A stretch of DNA of 6,096 nucleotides from Bifidobacterium breve (lineage in GTDB: Bacteria > Bacteroidota > Bacteroidia > Chitinophagales > Chitinophagaceae): positions 1-6,096 of the forward strand of contig CALPJR020000058.1 in assembly GCA_943323935.2 (NCBI GenBank). The letters run 5' to 3'. The notes beneath the pieces are model-generated. The model had not been told where the DNA came from and searched no databases. It saw nothing but the letters and a program-made list of their open reading frames with translations. The translations under genes and the position numbers were made by a program. Below, piece after piece: positions 1 to 5,993 of the stretch; the first letter of the stretch is position 1; the number at the start of each line of letters is the position of its first letter.

Positions 1-718
1 AACCATTTCCATTGGGGATTGCCCCACCTGCAAAATCTGCATATCCGCTAGTCCTAAGATAAATCGTGCCCCCAGTGCAAAATTTAAGGGCGCGGCTAGC
101 ACCCATTTTATTTTTTTTATCCGCAAAAGTTTGAGCTGTATCGGTGGCAGAGAATTCAATATTGGAGATTTGAATCAAACGTCCTTGTAAGGAATCATGC
201 AGGTTTTTAAATTGCACTTGAATTGGAACGATCGGATAATTGTCTTGTAGAATTTGAATATGCTGCTTGAATAAAGGCAATGGTATTCCTCCTGTAACCA
301 AACTGCCCGAACTACTATCTACCGCACCTACTAATTGAATCATGCGACGATAATCCGATAAGAGCAAATCTTTCAAGCGCAAACGAATCAATGTGCCAAC
401 GGGATAATCTTGAAAAAGATTTTGACCATCCAATAATAACATGATTCCACCAGTACTATCTTGAATGACAAGTGATTTATACCAATTGTCATACTCATCA
501 TTAGCCACGACTACCGCCTGAAGCATCCATTCCTTTTGAATAGGCTCAACAGCGCCTGTCAGATGCAACCTTTTAAGTTGCTTAATACTAATTAGGCTAT
601 CGCTCCATTGTCCTTGCACTGGACTGGCATAAGCGGCTTTCTTGAAACAAGCCATACAAGAAGATATGGCAAACAGAAACACCAATAAGTTGACTAAAAA
701 AGAGAGGTTGTTTTTCAT
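1..718 (-). CDS. DUF5689 domain lipoprotein, 3' end outside the window
   Basis: The reading frame opens at the ATG complementary to 716-718 and stays open for 239 codons to the window edge, so the C-terminus is missing. Residues 1-20 form a hydrophobic signal segment ending in I-S-S-C (Cys21), a plausible lipobox; a second Cys at 24 is an alternative. Residues ~42-131 match the DUF5689 pattern as I know it: an ISIKQLKRL start, VVANDEYDNWYKSLVIQD (69-86), a TGGIMLLLDG strand, a YPVGTLIRLRLKDL segment and a closing IQLVG. Residues 220-239 carry the family's late TSGYADFAGGAIPNGNG motif. The function of the family is not established. The alternating beta pattern resembles OB-fold domains of extracellular nucleases (inference). 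It probably sits on the outer membrane. It follows the receptor gene by 118 bp on the same strand and is probably co-transcribed with it. No Shine-Dalgarno is seen, as is normal in Bacteroidota. Confidence 0.82.
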   Translation of the reverse strand, partial: MKNNLSFLVNLLVFLFAISSCMACFKKAAYASPVQGQWSDSLISIKQLKRLHLTGAVEPIQKEWMLQAVVVANDEYDNWYKSLVIQDSTGGIMLLLDGQNLFQDYPVGTLIRLRLKDLLLSDYRRMIQLVGAVDSSSGSLVTGGIPLPLFKQHIQILQDNYPIVPIQVQFKNLHDSLQGRLIQISNIEFSATDTAQTFADKKNKMGASRALKFCTGGTIYLRTSGYADFAGGAIPNGNG

Positions 719-836
719 AAATAAATTGATAAGTGAATTAAAATGGTATGGCCTATTGAATTGGAATAAAATGAATTGATTTAAACTGATGTGAATTTTA
801 TAAAATTATTTTTTAATAAAATTGAAGCGATTTGAT
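719..836 (-). other. AT-rich spacer between receptor and DUF5689 genes
   Basis: This 118-bp spacer holds no ORF and no clear terminator. It contains a perfect 14-bp AT palindrome at 794-807 (AATTTTATAAAATT), followed by a partly repeated AT-rich tract to about 822. No convincing TAnnTTTG promoter was found on the minus strand; TAATTTTA is the nearest approach. The simplest reading is an intra-operon spacer. Confidence 0.4.
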
Positions 837-3299
837 TTAAAGAAACGATAACTGAAGCCCGATGGTGTAGGTTCTACCTAAATCATAAATATATTTTGCT
901 GGAAATTTTTGTAAACTAAAATTTTTGTAATCATACCTCGACTGTTCAAAAATTAAACTTGGAATAGATGCATTTAATAGATTTCGAATAGAGCTTGTTA
1001 ATCTTAAATTTATTTTCCTGTCATTTGGTGCAATTTGAAAGTTTTTGGAAATAAATAAATTCGATATCCATTGATTGGGCGCCCAAACAGGGGTATATAA
1101 AGTTTCCCATGAATCATTTGTTGGTTGATTTTCTTTTACCCAATCACTTCTTCTAAATAGATCATGACTAATTGCACGCCTACTTGCATACAAAGTGGTA
1201 TAGCTGATGCGCACTGAATAACTAGGTTGATAATTGATTGTAAACGCCTGCACGGATTGAGCATGGGATGTGGCAGGGAAGCTTTTTAATAATAGTTTTC
1301 CAGATTGTACTTTATATAAATTATCCGCCAATCTGATTTCATACAGTGGCTCATTGGTGATCGTATACCAGCCGAAACTATTACCAATATTAAATTGTAT
1401 AGGACTGGTCCAATTGGTTTCTAGATAAGTTTCAAAACCATGATGCATGGATTGCATTTGTCCAACACTTGCTCTTACAAATGCATTGAAGTAATCATGA
1501 TAGAATAATTTATATTGCCGTTCATTTTGATTAGACTGCGCAAAATATACTACACTGGCCTTGATATTACTACCCATGAATTGTAGTTTAACTTCCGTGC
1601 CCAAATGAATTAAAGGCAGAAGAAATGGATTTTGTATCGCATGATTTGCAGGATCTGTATAAAGGTCCGAGGCATCTGGCGCTTCCCATTCCTGAAACAA
1701 ACGAGTGGTTAAGTACCATCTGCCATTGATTTTATAACGTAGATAAGCTTGGTATTGATAAGATGGGAATAAAGCGGATTCGGATAAGCCTTTTGACAAA
1801 TTGGGAAATAATCCATTTTGATTCATCCCTTTTCTTTGAAATTGATCATAGTTCATTTGCATTCCAAGTCCCCATTCTAAAAAAGGCGTTGCCCCATTTA
1901 ATGCAGTCCAAGTGCTTATTTTTTGATTGCTTAAAATATAATGCGCGCCCCAGGACTCGCCTTCTTTTATTTTACGATCAGGAAATTGCAAATCATTTTG
2001 AAAAGCAGTTGCGAGTCCATCATCATTCACCCAACTATTGTAATTGAGGTAATACTTTGCGCCTAAAAGGTCGGCCACTTGATTGCTATATCCAATTTGA
2101 TCCGAATGGATGGCTATACCAAGATGCCATTTACTTGTAGCGCTTATTGTATGATTCGAAATTGCTGAAAACCGAATTAATTGTAATTGTTGTACCTGTT
2201 CATTGATGATATATTTTGCAGCGCCATTTGATGCAGCAAGATTTTTTGCTTTTAATTGATCAAATTGAATCTGAAAGAATTCAGGATGGATGACATACCA
2301 ATTCAGTAAATTTTTTTTAAGTTGCTCGTCAATGGCATAACTAGGTAAATATTTATAATAGTCAGGTCTTGGATCTGCTGCCTTAGACCAATCCAATTGC
2401 GTTGAACTTTGTGTTCCAAGAACAAGGCCAAGATTGAATTGAATGAGGTTTTCTTTTTTTGTCCGAATATCATAATGCAGGCTCATTACTGGCGCATTGC
2501 TTTTTTTGGTGTTGGCATAAAAAGGTTTTCCATCCAACCATCCCCAACTAGGATTGTACATTGTATTTTTTGTCAGGGTATATAATTCTTGTACTGTGGG
2601 CGCGCGCTTACCTTGCTGCACAGGGCTCCACCAAAAACTAAAACCCAATTGCCGATTTGCAGCAATCAATTTTTCAATACTCAATAAAATGCCCTGTCGA
2701 TTTTTCAAACCATTTGCTAAATAACCTAAAGGTGTTTTTTGAAGTACTGCATCCACATTGATCCAATAGCGTTTTTTGACAAGTCCAGTATGCCATTGCA
2801 ACCTAATTTCTTGCATGGTTGTTGCATTGGATAAGCCAGAACTGACTGATTTTATTTTTGTAAATAAGGAAGCATTTGAAGACATAAAACTATTACCTGA
2901 CGCACCACCCAATCCAAAGGAACTCAAACCGTAAGCTGTATTCATATCAATTGTTTTGAATCCTGCATATAAACCGGCATAACCAAAGTTGGGATCCCAT
3001 CCATTTAAATTTGTGCGCCAATCAATCCCATTCATTTGATTTCCTTTATTACTGATCAATCCCCTTGGCACCCAATTCAATGCAAATCCATGAAACCTTG
3101 CCATATCATGCAATCCTGCACTATTAGATTGTAATAAATTAGGTGTCCAATAGATAGACGATTCTCCCAAAGCATCAAATTGCTTGGGCAATGCATCCGC
3201 ATTTTCAATTTGAGCAAACAAAGGAGCAATAGATATACTCAAGTAACAGATAAAAATAAAACAGAGCCGCAAGATTTGATTCATGCAAGCAATTTGCAT
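837..3299 (-). CDS. TonB-dependent-receptor-like outer membrane protein with reduced plug
   Basis: The protein has 820 residues. Residues ~6-30 form a signal peptide ending LFAQ; Met6 (ATG complementary to 3282-3284) gives an equally good or better start than the one listed. Residues ~55-145 look like a degenerate plug: VPRG (77-80) where the family has RFRxRGYD, MNG (89-91) where it has the NG turn, and FGLGG (128-132) where it has the plug-closing glycines. The barrel carries motifs I associate with a Bacteroidota receptor family that neighbours DUF5689 genes: MYNPSWGWLDGK (247-258) and DPRPDYYKYLPSY (309-321). The C-terminus YTIGLQLSFL is typical of an outer membrane beta-strand. The CarboxypepD_reg-like domain usual in SusC-type receptors is absent, and no TonB box is recognisable. 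It probably binds or imports a large ligand across the outer membrane; the substrate is unknown. It is likely co-transcribed with the DUF5689 gene downstream. Confidence 0.82.
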   Translation of the reverse strand: MQIACMNQILRLCFIFICYLSISIAPLFAQIENADALPKQFDALGESSIYWTPNLLQSNSAGLHDMARFHGFALNWVPRGLISNKGNQMNGIDWRTNLNGWDPNFGYAGLYAGFKTIDMNTAYGLSSFGLGGASGNSFMSSNASLFTKIKSVSSGLSNATTMQEIRLQWHTGLVKKRYWINVDAVLQKTPLGYLANGLKNRQGILLSIEKLIAANRQLGFSFWWSPVQQGKRAPTVQELYTLTKNTMYNPSWGWLDGKPFYANTKKSNAPVMSLHYDIRTKKENLIQFNLGLVLGTQSSTQLDWSKAADPRPDYYKYLPSYAIDEQLKKNLLNWYVIHPEFFQIQFDQLKAKNLAASNGAAKYIINEQVQQLQLIRFSAISNHTISATSKWHLGIAIHSDQIGYSNQVADLLGAKYYLNYNSWVNDDGLATAFQNDLQFPDRKIKEGESWGAHYILSNQKISTWTALNGATPFLEWGLGMQMNYDQFQRKGMNQNGLFPNLSKGLSESALFPSYQYQAYLRYKINGRWYLTTRLFQEWEAPDASDLYTDPANHAIQNPFLLPLIHLGTEVKLQFMGSNIKASVVYFAQSNQNERQYKLFYHDYFNAFVRASVGQMQSMHHGFETYLETNWTSPIQFNIGNSFGWYTITNEPLYEIRLADNLYKVQSGKLLLKSFPATSHAQSVQAFTINYQPSYSVRISYTTLYASRRAISHDLFRRSDWVKENQPTNDSWETLYTPVWAPNQWISNLFISKNFQIAPNDRKINLRLTSSIRNLLNASIPSLIFEQSRYDYKNFSLQKFPAKYIYDLGRTYTIGLQLSFL

Positions 3300-3475
3300 T
3301 TATTATTCAATCAATTTCTTTCGGTAAATACGCAGTTAACCATCTATTTAAAAACTGATATTCATAAAATCCCTTTATAAAAAACACATTCAAAAAAAAA
3401 TAAAAAATTATGTATAAAAAAATAATCAATTGTGGTAAAAAAAATGGGGAGATAAATAGACAAACCGAAAAGAAA
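3300..3475. promoter_or_regulatory. Divergent intergenic region with A-tracts
   Basis: This 176-bp region separates the divergent receptor and nuclease genes and must hold, or overlap, both promoters. It contains plus-strand A-tracts at 3379-3384, 3392-3400, 3402-3407, 3416-3422 and 3437-3444, which could curve the DNA. No strong TTTG/TAnnTTTG pair was found for either direction; on the minus strand a CAATTG followed by TAATTTTT (about 3400-3432) is a weak candidate. The role in shared regulation is inferred from layout alone. Confidence 0.35.
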
Positions 3476-4489
3476 ATGTTTTTGAAAAAGAAGCTGCTCT
3501 TAATTATATTTTTATACTTAACAACCTGTTGTTTTCAAATTCAATTGCACGCTACTCAAGTGGTGGCGTTTTACAATTGTGAAAATTTTTACGATACCAT
3601 GAATCAAATCGTTGTGAATGACGAAGAGTTCTTACCTAATAGTGCAAAGGGTTACAGCGCATCAAGGTATGCTCAAAAAACCGGGCAACTGAGTAAAGTA
3701 CTTTTTGGACTTGGGCAATTAGGCAACAAAGAAGGGTTGGCATTATTGGGTGTAGCAGAAATCGAAAATCAATACGTGCTAGATAAAGTCATCCAGTCCA
3801 ATGCACTAAGAAAATACCAATACAAATACATCCACTTTAATTCAAAAGATCCAAGAGGTATTGATGTCGCTTTGATTTACCAGCCACGTTTTTTCAGTCC
3901 TTACCAATACAAGTCCTATTCTTTAAAAGACGCCAATCATTTTCAAGATTATGCCACGAGAGATATATTATTGGTAAAAGGACAATTACAAGCACAATGG
4001 GTTTATATATTGGTGAACCACTGGCCAAGTAGAAGAGGCGGATCTAACCTGGCAAAAAAAAATAGAATCTGGGCAGCCACTACCTGTAAACGGATTATGG
4101 ATAGCATACAATTGGTCGACCCAAACGCCTATTGGATAGTGATGGGCGATTTTAACGACAATCCAACCAATAAAAGTTTGCGCACCTTAGACCTGGACAA
4201 TCCATTTTTAACCTTATACAAGCAAGGACAAGGAAGTCTGGCATTTAGAGACAGTTGGAACCTTTTTGATCAGATTTTGTTGAGTCGTAATTGGAAAATA
4301 CCTAAATCTGCATTAACTCATTACAAATCAATCATTTACAAAACAACCGACATGGTCGAAAGCCAAGGCAAATACGCTGGATATCCCAAAAGAACCTGGA
4401 ACGGGGACCAGTTTAGGGGTGGGTATAGTGACCATTTTCCGGTAGCGCTAATTTTTAAGCCAAATTTGACTGGAAATCCACTGAAATAG
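3476..4489 (+). CDS. Secreted endonuclease/exonuclease/phosphatase family protein
   Basis: From ATG 3476 the protein has 337 residues. I chose this start over the in-frame ATG at 3410 because it opens directly into a signal peptide: K4-K6, a hydrophobic core at 7-20, and possible cleavage after LHA26. The added 22 residues of the longer start are polar and unlike a secretion signal. The metal-dependent phosphoesterase (DNase I-like) motifs are all present: FYNCEN (32-37), GVAEIEN (92-98, with Glu95), RGIDVALIY (127-135), NHWPSRRGG (181-189, with His182), GDFNDNP (224-230, with Asp225 and Asn227) and SDHFPV (318-323, with Asp319-His320). It is therefore likely to be an active Mg2+-dependent hydrolase of phosphodiesters in the periplasm or outside the cell. 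Whether it cuts DNA, RNA or another phosphoester cannot be read from the sequence. It diverges from the receptor/DUF5689 pair, a combination suggesting joint function. The rpsF promoter overlaps its 3' end, and no terminator follows it. Confidence 0.88.
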   Translation: MFLKKKLLLIIFLYLTTCCFQIQLHATQVVAFYNCENFYDTMNQIVVNDEEFLPNSAKGYSASRYAQKTGQLSKVLFGLGQLGNKEGLALLGVAEIENQYVLDKVIQSNALRKYQYKYIHFNSKDPRGIDVALIYQPRFFSPYQYKSYSLKDANHFQDYATRDILLVKGQLQAQWVYILVNHWPSRRGGSNLAKKNRIWAATTCKRIMDSIQLVDPNAYWIVMGDFNDNPTNKSLRTLDLDNPFLTLYKQGQGSLAFRDSWNLFDQILLSRNWKIPKSALTHYKSIIYKTTDMVESQGKYAGYPKRTWNGDQFRGGYSDHFPVALIFKPNLTGNPLK

Positions 4490-4499
4490 CCTACCTTCG
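4465..4499 (+). promoter_or_regulatory. Bacteroidota-type promoter of rpsF-rpsR-rplI
   Basis: TTTG at 4465-4468 and TACCTTCG at 4492-4499 match the Bacteroidota -33/-7 pair (TTTG and TAnnTTTG) except for C in place of the third T of the -7 box. The spacer is 23 nt, at the long end of the known range. Transcription would start near 4506, giving a leader of about 80 nt before the rpsF ATG. The -33 element lies inside the nuclease coding sequence, whose stop codon is at 4487-4489. Confidence 0.68.
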
Positions 4500-4507
4500 C
4501 CCTCCCA

Positions 4508-4535
4508 AATCTGTTTTGGCAGATTCATTCTGAAT
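4508..4535 (+). promoter_or_regulatory. Inverted repeats in the rpsF 5' leader
   Basis: AATCTG (4508-4513) and CAGATT (4520-4525) can form a 6-bp stem with a 6-nt loop. ATTCA (4523-4527) and TGAAT (4531-4535) can form a second 5-bp stem that shares bases with the first, so the two exclude each other. Both lie close to the predicted 5' end of the operon mRNA. The CCG box typical of the known S6:S18 autoregulatory leader is not seen between 4500 and 4584. The stems are short, so chance is a real alternative. Confidence 0.3.
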
Positions 4536-4584
4536 AAGGATGTCCACTGGGAAAAACCAATTATTTAACCAAAAAATTCAAGTA

Positions 4585-4938
4585 ATGAACAATTACGAAT
4601 TAATGGTGATTTTTACACCGGTATTATCTGAAGAAGATTTTAAATCTGCTCAGAAAAAATACCAAGACTTCATCAAAGAAAATGGTGGAGACACAGTAGC
4701 CTCAAATCCTTGGGGTTTAAAATCACTTGCTTATCCTATCGATAAGAAAACAACTGGTATCTACTGGATACTAGAATTCACAGCACCTCCTACAGTAAAT
4801 GAAAAATTGAAAATTCAATTTTTACGTGACGAACAAATCATGCGTCACATGATTACTAAACTTGACAAGTACGCAGTTGAGTATAACCACATTAAGAGAA
4901 ACGGCGGTTTCCCTGTTCATAAAGCAGTTGAGGCTTAA
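4585..4938 (+). CDS. rpsF: 30S ribosomal protein bS6
   Basis: The protein has 117 residues and binds 16S rRNA as a pair with bS18 on the platform of the small subunit. The start is ATG 4585 because bS6 proteins begin M-x-x-YE (here MNNYELMVIFTPVLSEED). The in-frame ATG at 4540 would add 15 residues with no family match. Family landmarks are WGLKSLAYPI (43-52) and the late segment FLRDEQIMRHMITKLDKY. The C-terminus runs past the core into a basic and glycine-containing tail ending HKAVEA. There is no Shine-Dalgarno before the start; the upstream bases are A-rich, as is usual in Bacteroidota. In the Flavobacterium johnsoniae ribosome bS6, bS18 and bS21 together hold the 16S anti-Shine-Dalgarno tail, so this protein probably takes part in that pocket here. 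First gene of a three-gene operon, 16 nt before rpsR. Confidence 0.96.
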   Translation: MNNYELMVIFTPVLSEEDFKSAQKKYQDFIKENGGDTVASNPWGLKSLAYPIDKKTTGIYWILEFTAPPTVNEKLKIQFLRDEQIMRHMITKLDKYAVEYNHIKRNGGFPVHKAVEA

Positions 4939-4954
4939 TTAAATTTTTACCAAC

Positions 4955-5218
4955 ATGGCAAAGAATGAAATCAAATACCTAACCGCGATTAAGCAGGAAA
5001 AACCAAAGAAGAAATTCTGTCGTTTTAAAAAGTATGGTATCAAGTATGTAGATTACAAAGACATCGAATTCTTAAAGAAGTTCATTAACGAACAAGGTAA
5101 AATGTTACCACGTCGTTTAAGTGGAAACTCACTTAAATACCAACGTAAGGTGGCTGACGCTGTTAAAAAAGCACGTCAAATGTCCTTGTTACCTTATGTA
5201 ACAGATTTATTGAAATAA
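4955..5218 (+). CDS. rpsR: 30S ribosomal protein bS18
   Basis: The protein has 87 residues, within the normal bS18 range with a modest N-terminal extension. It is the bS6 partner on the small-subunit platform and contacts 16S rRNA. Recognisable segments are the basic [16 protein letters not shown] (21-36), [20 protein letters not shown] (40-59), and the basic helix [22 protein letters not shown] (61-82). The N-terminal [14 protein letters not shown] stretch resembles Bacteroidota versions. There is no Shine-Dalgarno; the start is preceded by an AT-rich stretch ending ACCAAC. The gap from rpsF is 16 nt, so the two are almost certainly co-transcribed and produced in similar amounts, as expected for a heterodimer pair. 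Confidence 0.96.
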   Translation: MAKNEIKYLTAIKQEKPKKKFCRFKKYGIKYVDYKDIEFLKKFINEQGKMLPRRLSGNSLKYQRKVADAVKKARQMSLLPYVTDLLK

Positions 5219-5242
5219 AACAATTAGTCAACCATCCCTAAT

Positions 5243-5295
5243 CTCGCGATGCAATAACATCAAGGCGAGTGACAGTCATAAACAACATTATCACT
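5243..5295 (+). promoter_or_regulatory. Predicted structured RNA in the rpsR-rplI gap
   Basis: CTCGC-GATG (5243-5251) can pair with CATC (5258-5261) and GCGAG (5265-5269), giving 9 bp around a CAATAA loop with an AAG bulge (5262-5264) on the 3' side. A competing stem pairs AGTGA (5268-5272) with TCACT (5291-5295). The 104-nt gap is long for this operon (rpsF-rpsR is 16 nt) and relatively GC-rich here. It could be a translational control element for rplI or an mRNA processing site. No function is shown by the sequence. Confidence 0.42.
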
Positions 5296-5322
5296 GGGCT
5301 CTTGGGAACTAAAAAAACAATT

Positions 5323-5772
5323 ATGCAAGTAATTTTAATTAAAGACGTAGATAATTTAGGTGGAAAAGATGAGTTAGTAAATGTAAAAAACGGATACGCT
5401 CGTAATTTCTTATTCCCAACTAAACATGCAATTGAAGCCATCCCTTCTAACTTAAAACAATTGGAAGAGCGTTTAAAAGTGAAGGCGAAGAAAGAAGCTG
5501 CAATGTTAGCTGAGATCACTAAAGTAATTTCTGTCTTAACTGCTAGTCCTGTTAAATTAACAGCTAAGACTGGTGCGAACAATAAGATATTTGGTAGTGT
5601 AACTTCAATTCAGGTAACTGCTGCAATCCGTGATCAAAAAGGATACGAAATTGACAGAAGAAGAATCACTGTTCAAGACGAGATTAAAGAATTAGGAACT
5701 TATAAAGCAACTATTGATTTCGGTAACGGTCAAACGACTGAAATCGATATCGAAATTGGAGCTGAAGCTTAA
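5323..5772 (+). CDS. rplI: 50S ribosomal protein bL9
   Basis: The protein has 149 residues, the usual bL9 length. It binds 23S rRNA at the base of the L1 stalk. I chose ATG 5323 because it gives the family start [17 protein letters not shown]; the frame stays open upstream to a GTG at 5269, but those residues do not match the family. The N-domain signature [20 protein letters not shown] (13-32) is followed by the long connecting helix rich in K, E and A (about 45-70) and the C-terminal domain (about 75-149), which includes FGSVT and the closing [14 protein letters not shown]. No Shine-Dalgarno precedes the start. It is the last gene of the operon, 104 nt after rpsR, and is followed by two hairpins. 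Confidence 0.96.
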   Translation: MQVILIKDVDNLGGKDELVNVKNGYARNFLFPTKHAIEAIPSNLKQLEERLKVKAKKEAAMLAEITKVISVLTASPVKLTAKTGANNKIFGSVTSIQVTAAIRDQKGYEIDRRRITVQDEIKELGTYKATIDFGNGQTTEIDIEIGAEA

Positions 5773-5784
5773 TTCAAAGTCATA

Positions 5785-5809
5785 AGATGACCCTTTTTAA
5801 GGGTCATCT
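5785..5809 (+). other. Perfect hairpin after rplI without a U-tract
   Basis: AGATGACCCTT (5785-5795) and AAGGGTCATCT (5799-5809) form an 11-bp perfect stem with a 3-nt loop, 12 nt after the rplI stop codon. It is followed by ACCTC rather than a T-run, so it is not a classical intrinsic terminator on its own. It may protect the mRNA 3' end or assist the terminator just downstream. Confidence 0.6.
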
Positions 5810-5814
5810 ACCTC

Positions 5815-5850
5815 AAAAAAGCCTTTCTGAAACCTCAGAAAGGCTTTTTT
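5815..5850 (+). terminator. Intrinsic terminator of the ribosomal protein operon
   Basis: A 16-bp perfect stem (5815-5830 with 5835-5850, arms AAAAAAGCCTTTCTGA and its complement) closes on an AACC loop. The GC part of the stem, GCC/GGC, is flanked by A6 on the 5' side and T6 on the 3' side, so it can act in both directions. It separates rplI from the next gene. Confidence 0.92.
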
Positions 5851-5907
5851 GTTAGTTTTTGGGTCTATTTATACTCATAATTAATTTAATTAACATTAGA
5901 ATCTGTA

Positions 5908-5934
5908 TTTGTGTATAAAATATACCTATCTTCG
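5908..5934 (+). promoter_or_regulatory. Promoter of the RRM protein gene
   Basis: TATCTTCG at 5927-5934 matches the Bacteroidota -7 box TAnnTTTG with one change (C for T), the same variant as the rpsF promoter. TTTG at 5908-5911 is the nearest -33 candidate, but the 15-nt spacer is shorter than usual, so the upstream element is uncertain. Transcription would begin near 5941, leaving a 5' UTR of about 53 nt. The stretch 5851-5926 is otherwise AT-rich and shows nothing else. Confidence 0.55.
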
Positions 5935-5993
5935 TATAGTCCGAAAAAGCGATATTGCTCAATCGGTATTTAGATCACTTAATTTTAAAGAAC

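Noticed and set aside
794..822. AT palindrome as a terminator or operator between receptor and DUF5689 genes
   Set aside because: It is composed only of A and T in a region that is AT-rich throughout, so pairing is weak and expected by chance.
1763..2047. 94-codon plus-strand ORF
   Set aside because: It lies wholly antisense within the receptor gene, whose frame is open and carries family motifs; the translated product shows no recognisable domain or signal.
3180..3380. 66-codon plus-strand ORF across the receptor start and intergenic region
   Set aside because: It is antisense to the receptor signal peptide, has no family resemblance and its tail is AT-rich intergenic sequence.
3410..3475. 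Upstream in-frame start for the EEP nuclease
   Set aside because: It would place 22 polar, lysine- and asparagine-rich residues before a clear signal peptide that begins at the ATG at 3476.
4540..4584. Upstream in-frame start for bS6
   Set aside because: The 15 added residues do not match bS6 proteins, which begin at the MNNYE position; kept only as a leader curiosity.
4500..4584. Known S6:S18 autoregulatory leader motif
   Set aside because: The characteristic CCG bulge box was not found, and the available stems are short.
5269..5322. GTG start extending bL9 by 18 residues
   Set aside because: bL9 begins MQVILI in its family; the extension falls in a region better explained as an untranslated structured gap.
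5238..5582. 114-codon minus-strand ORF
   Set aside because: It is antisense to rplI, a certain gene, and its product looks like reverse-frame translation without a known domain.
5941..5966. Stem in the RRM gene 5' UTR (CCGA 5941-5944 with TCGG 5963-5966, or CGAT 5950-5953 with ATCG 5962-5965)
   Set aside because: The alternatives have only 4 bp each and overlap, which is within chance expectation.
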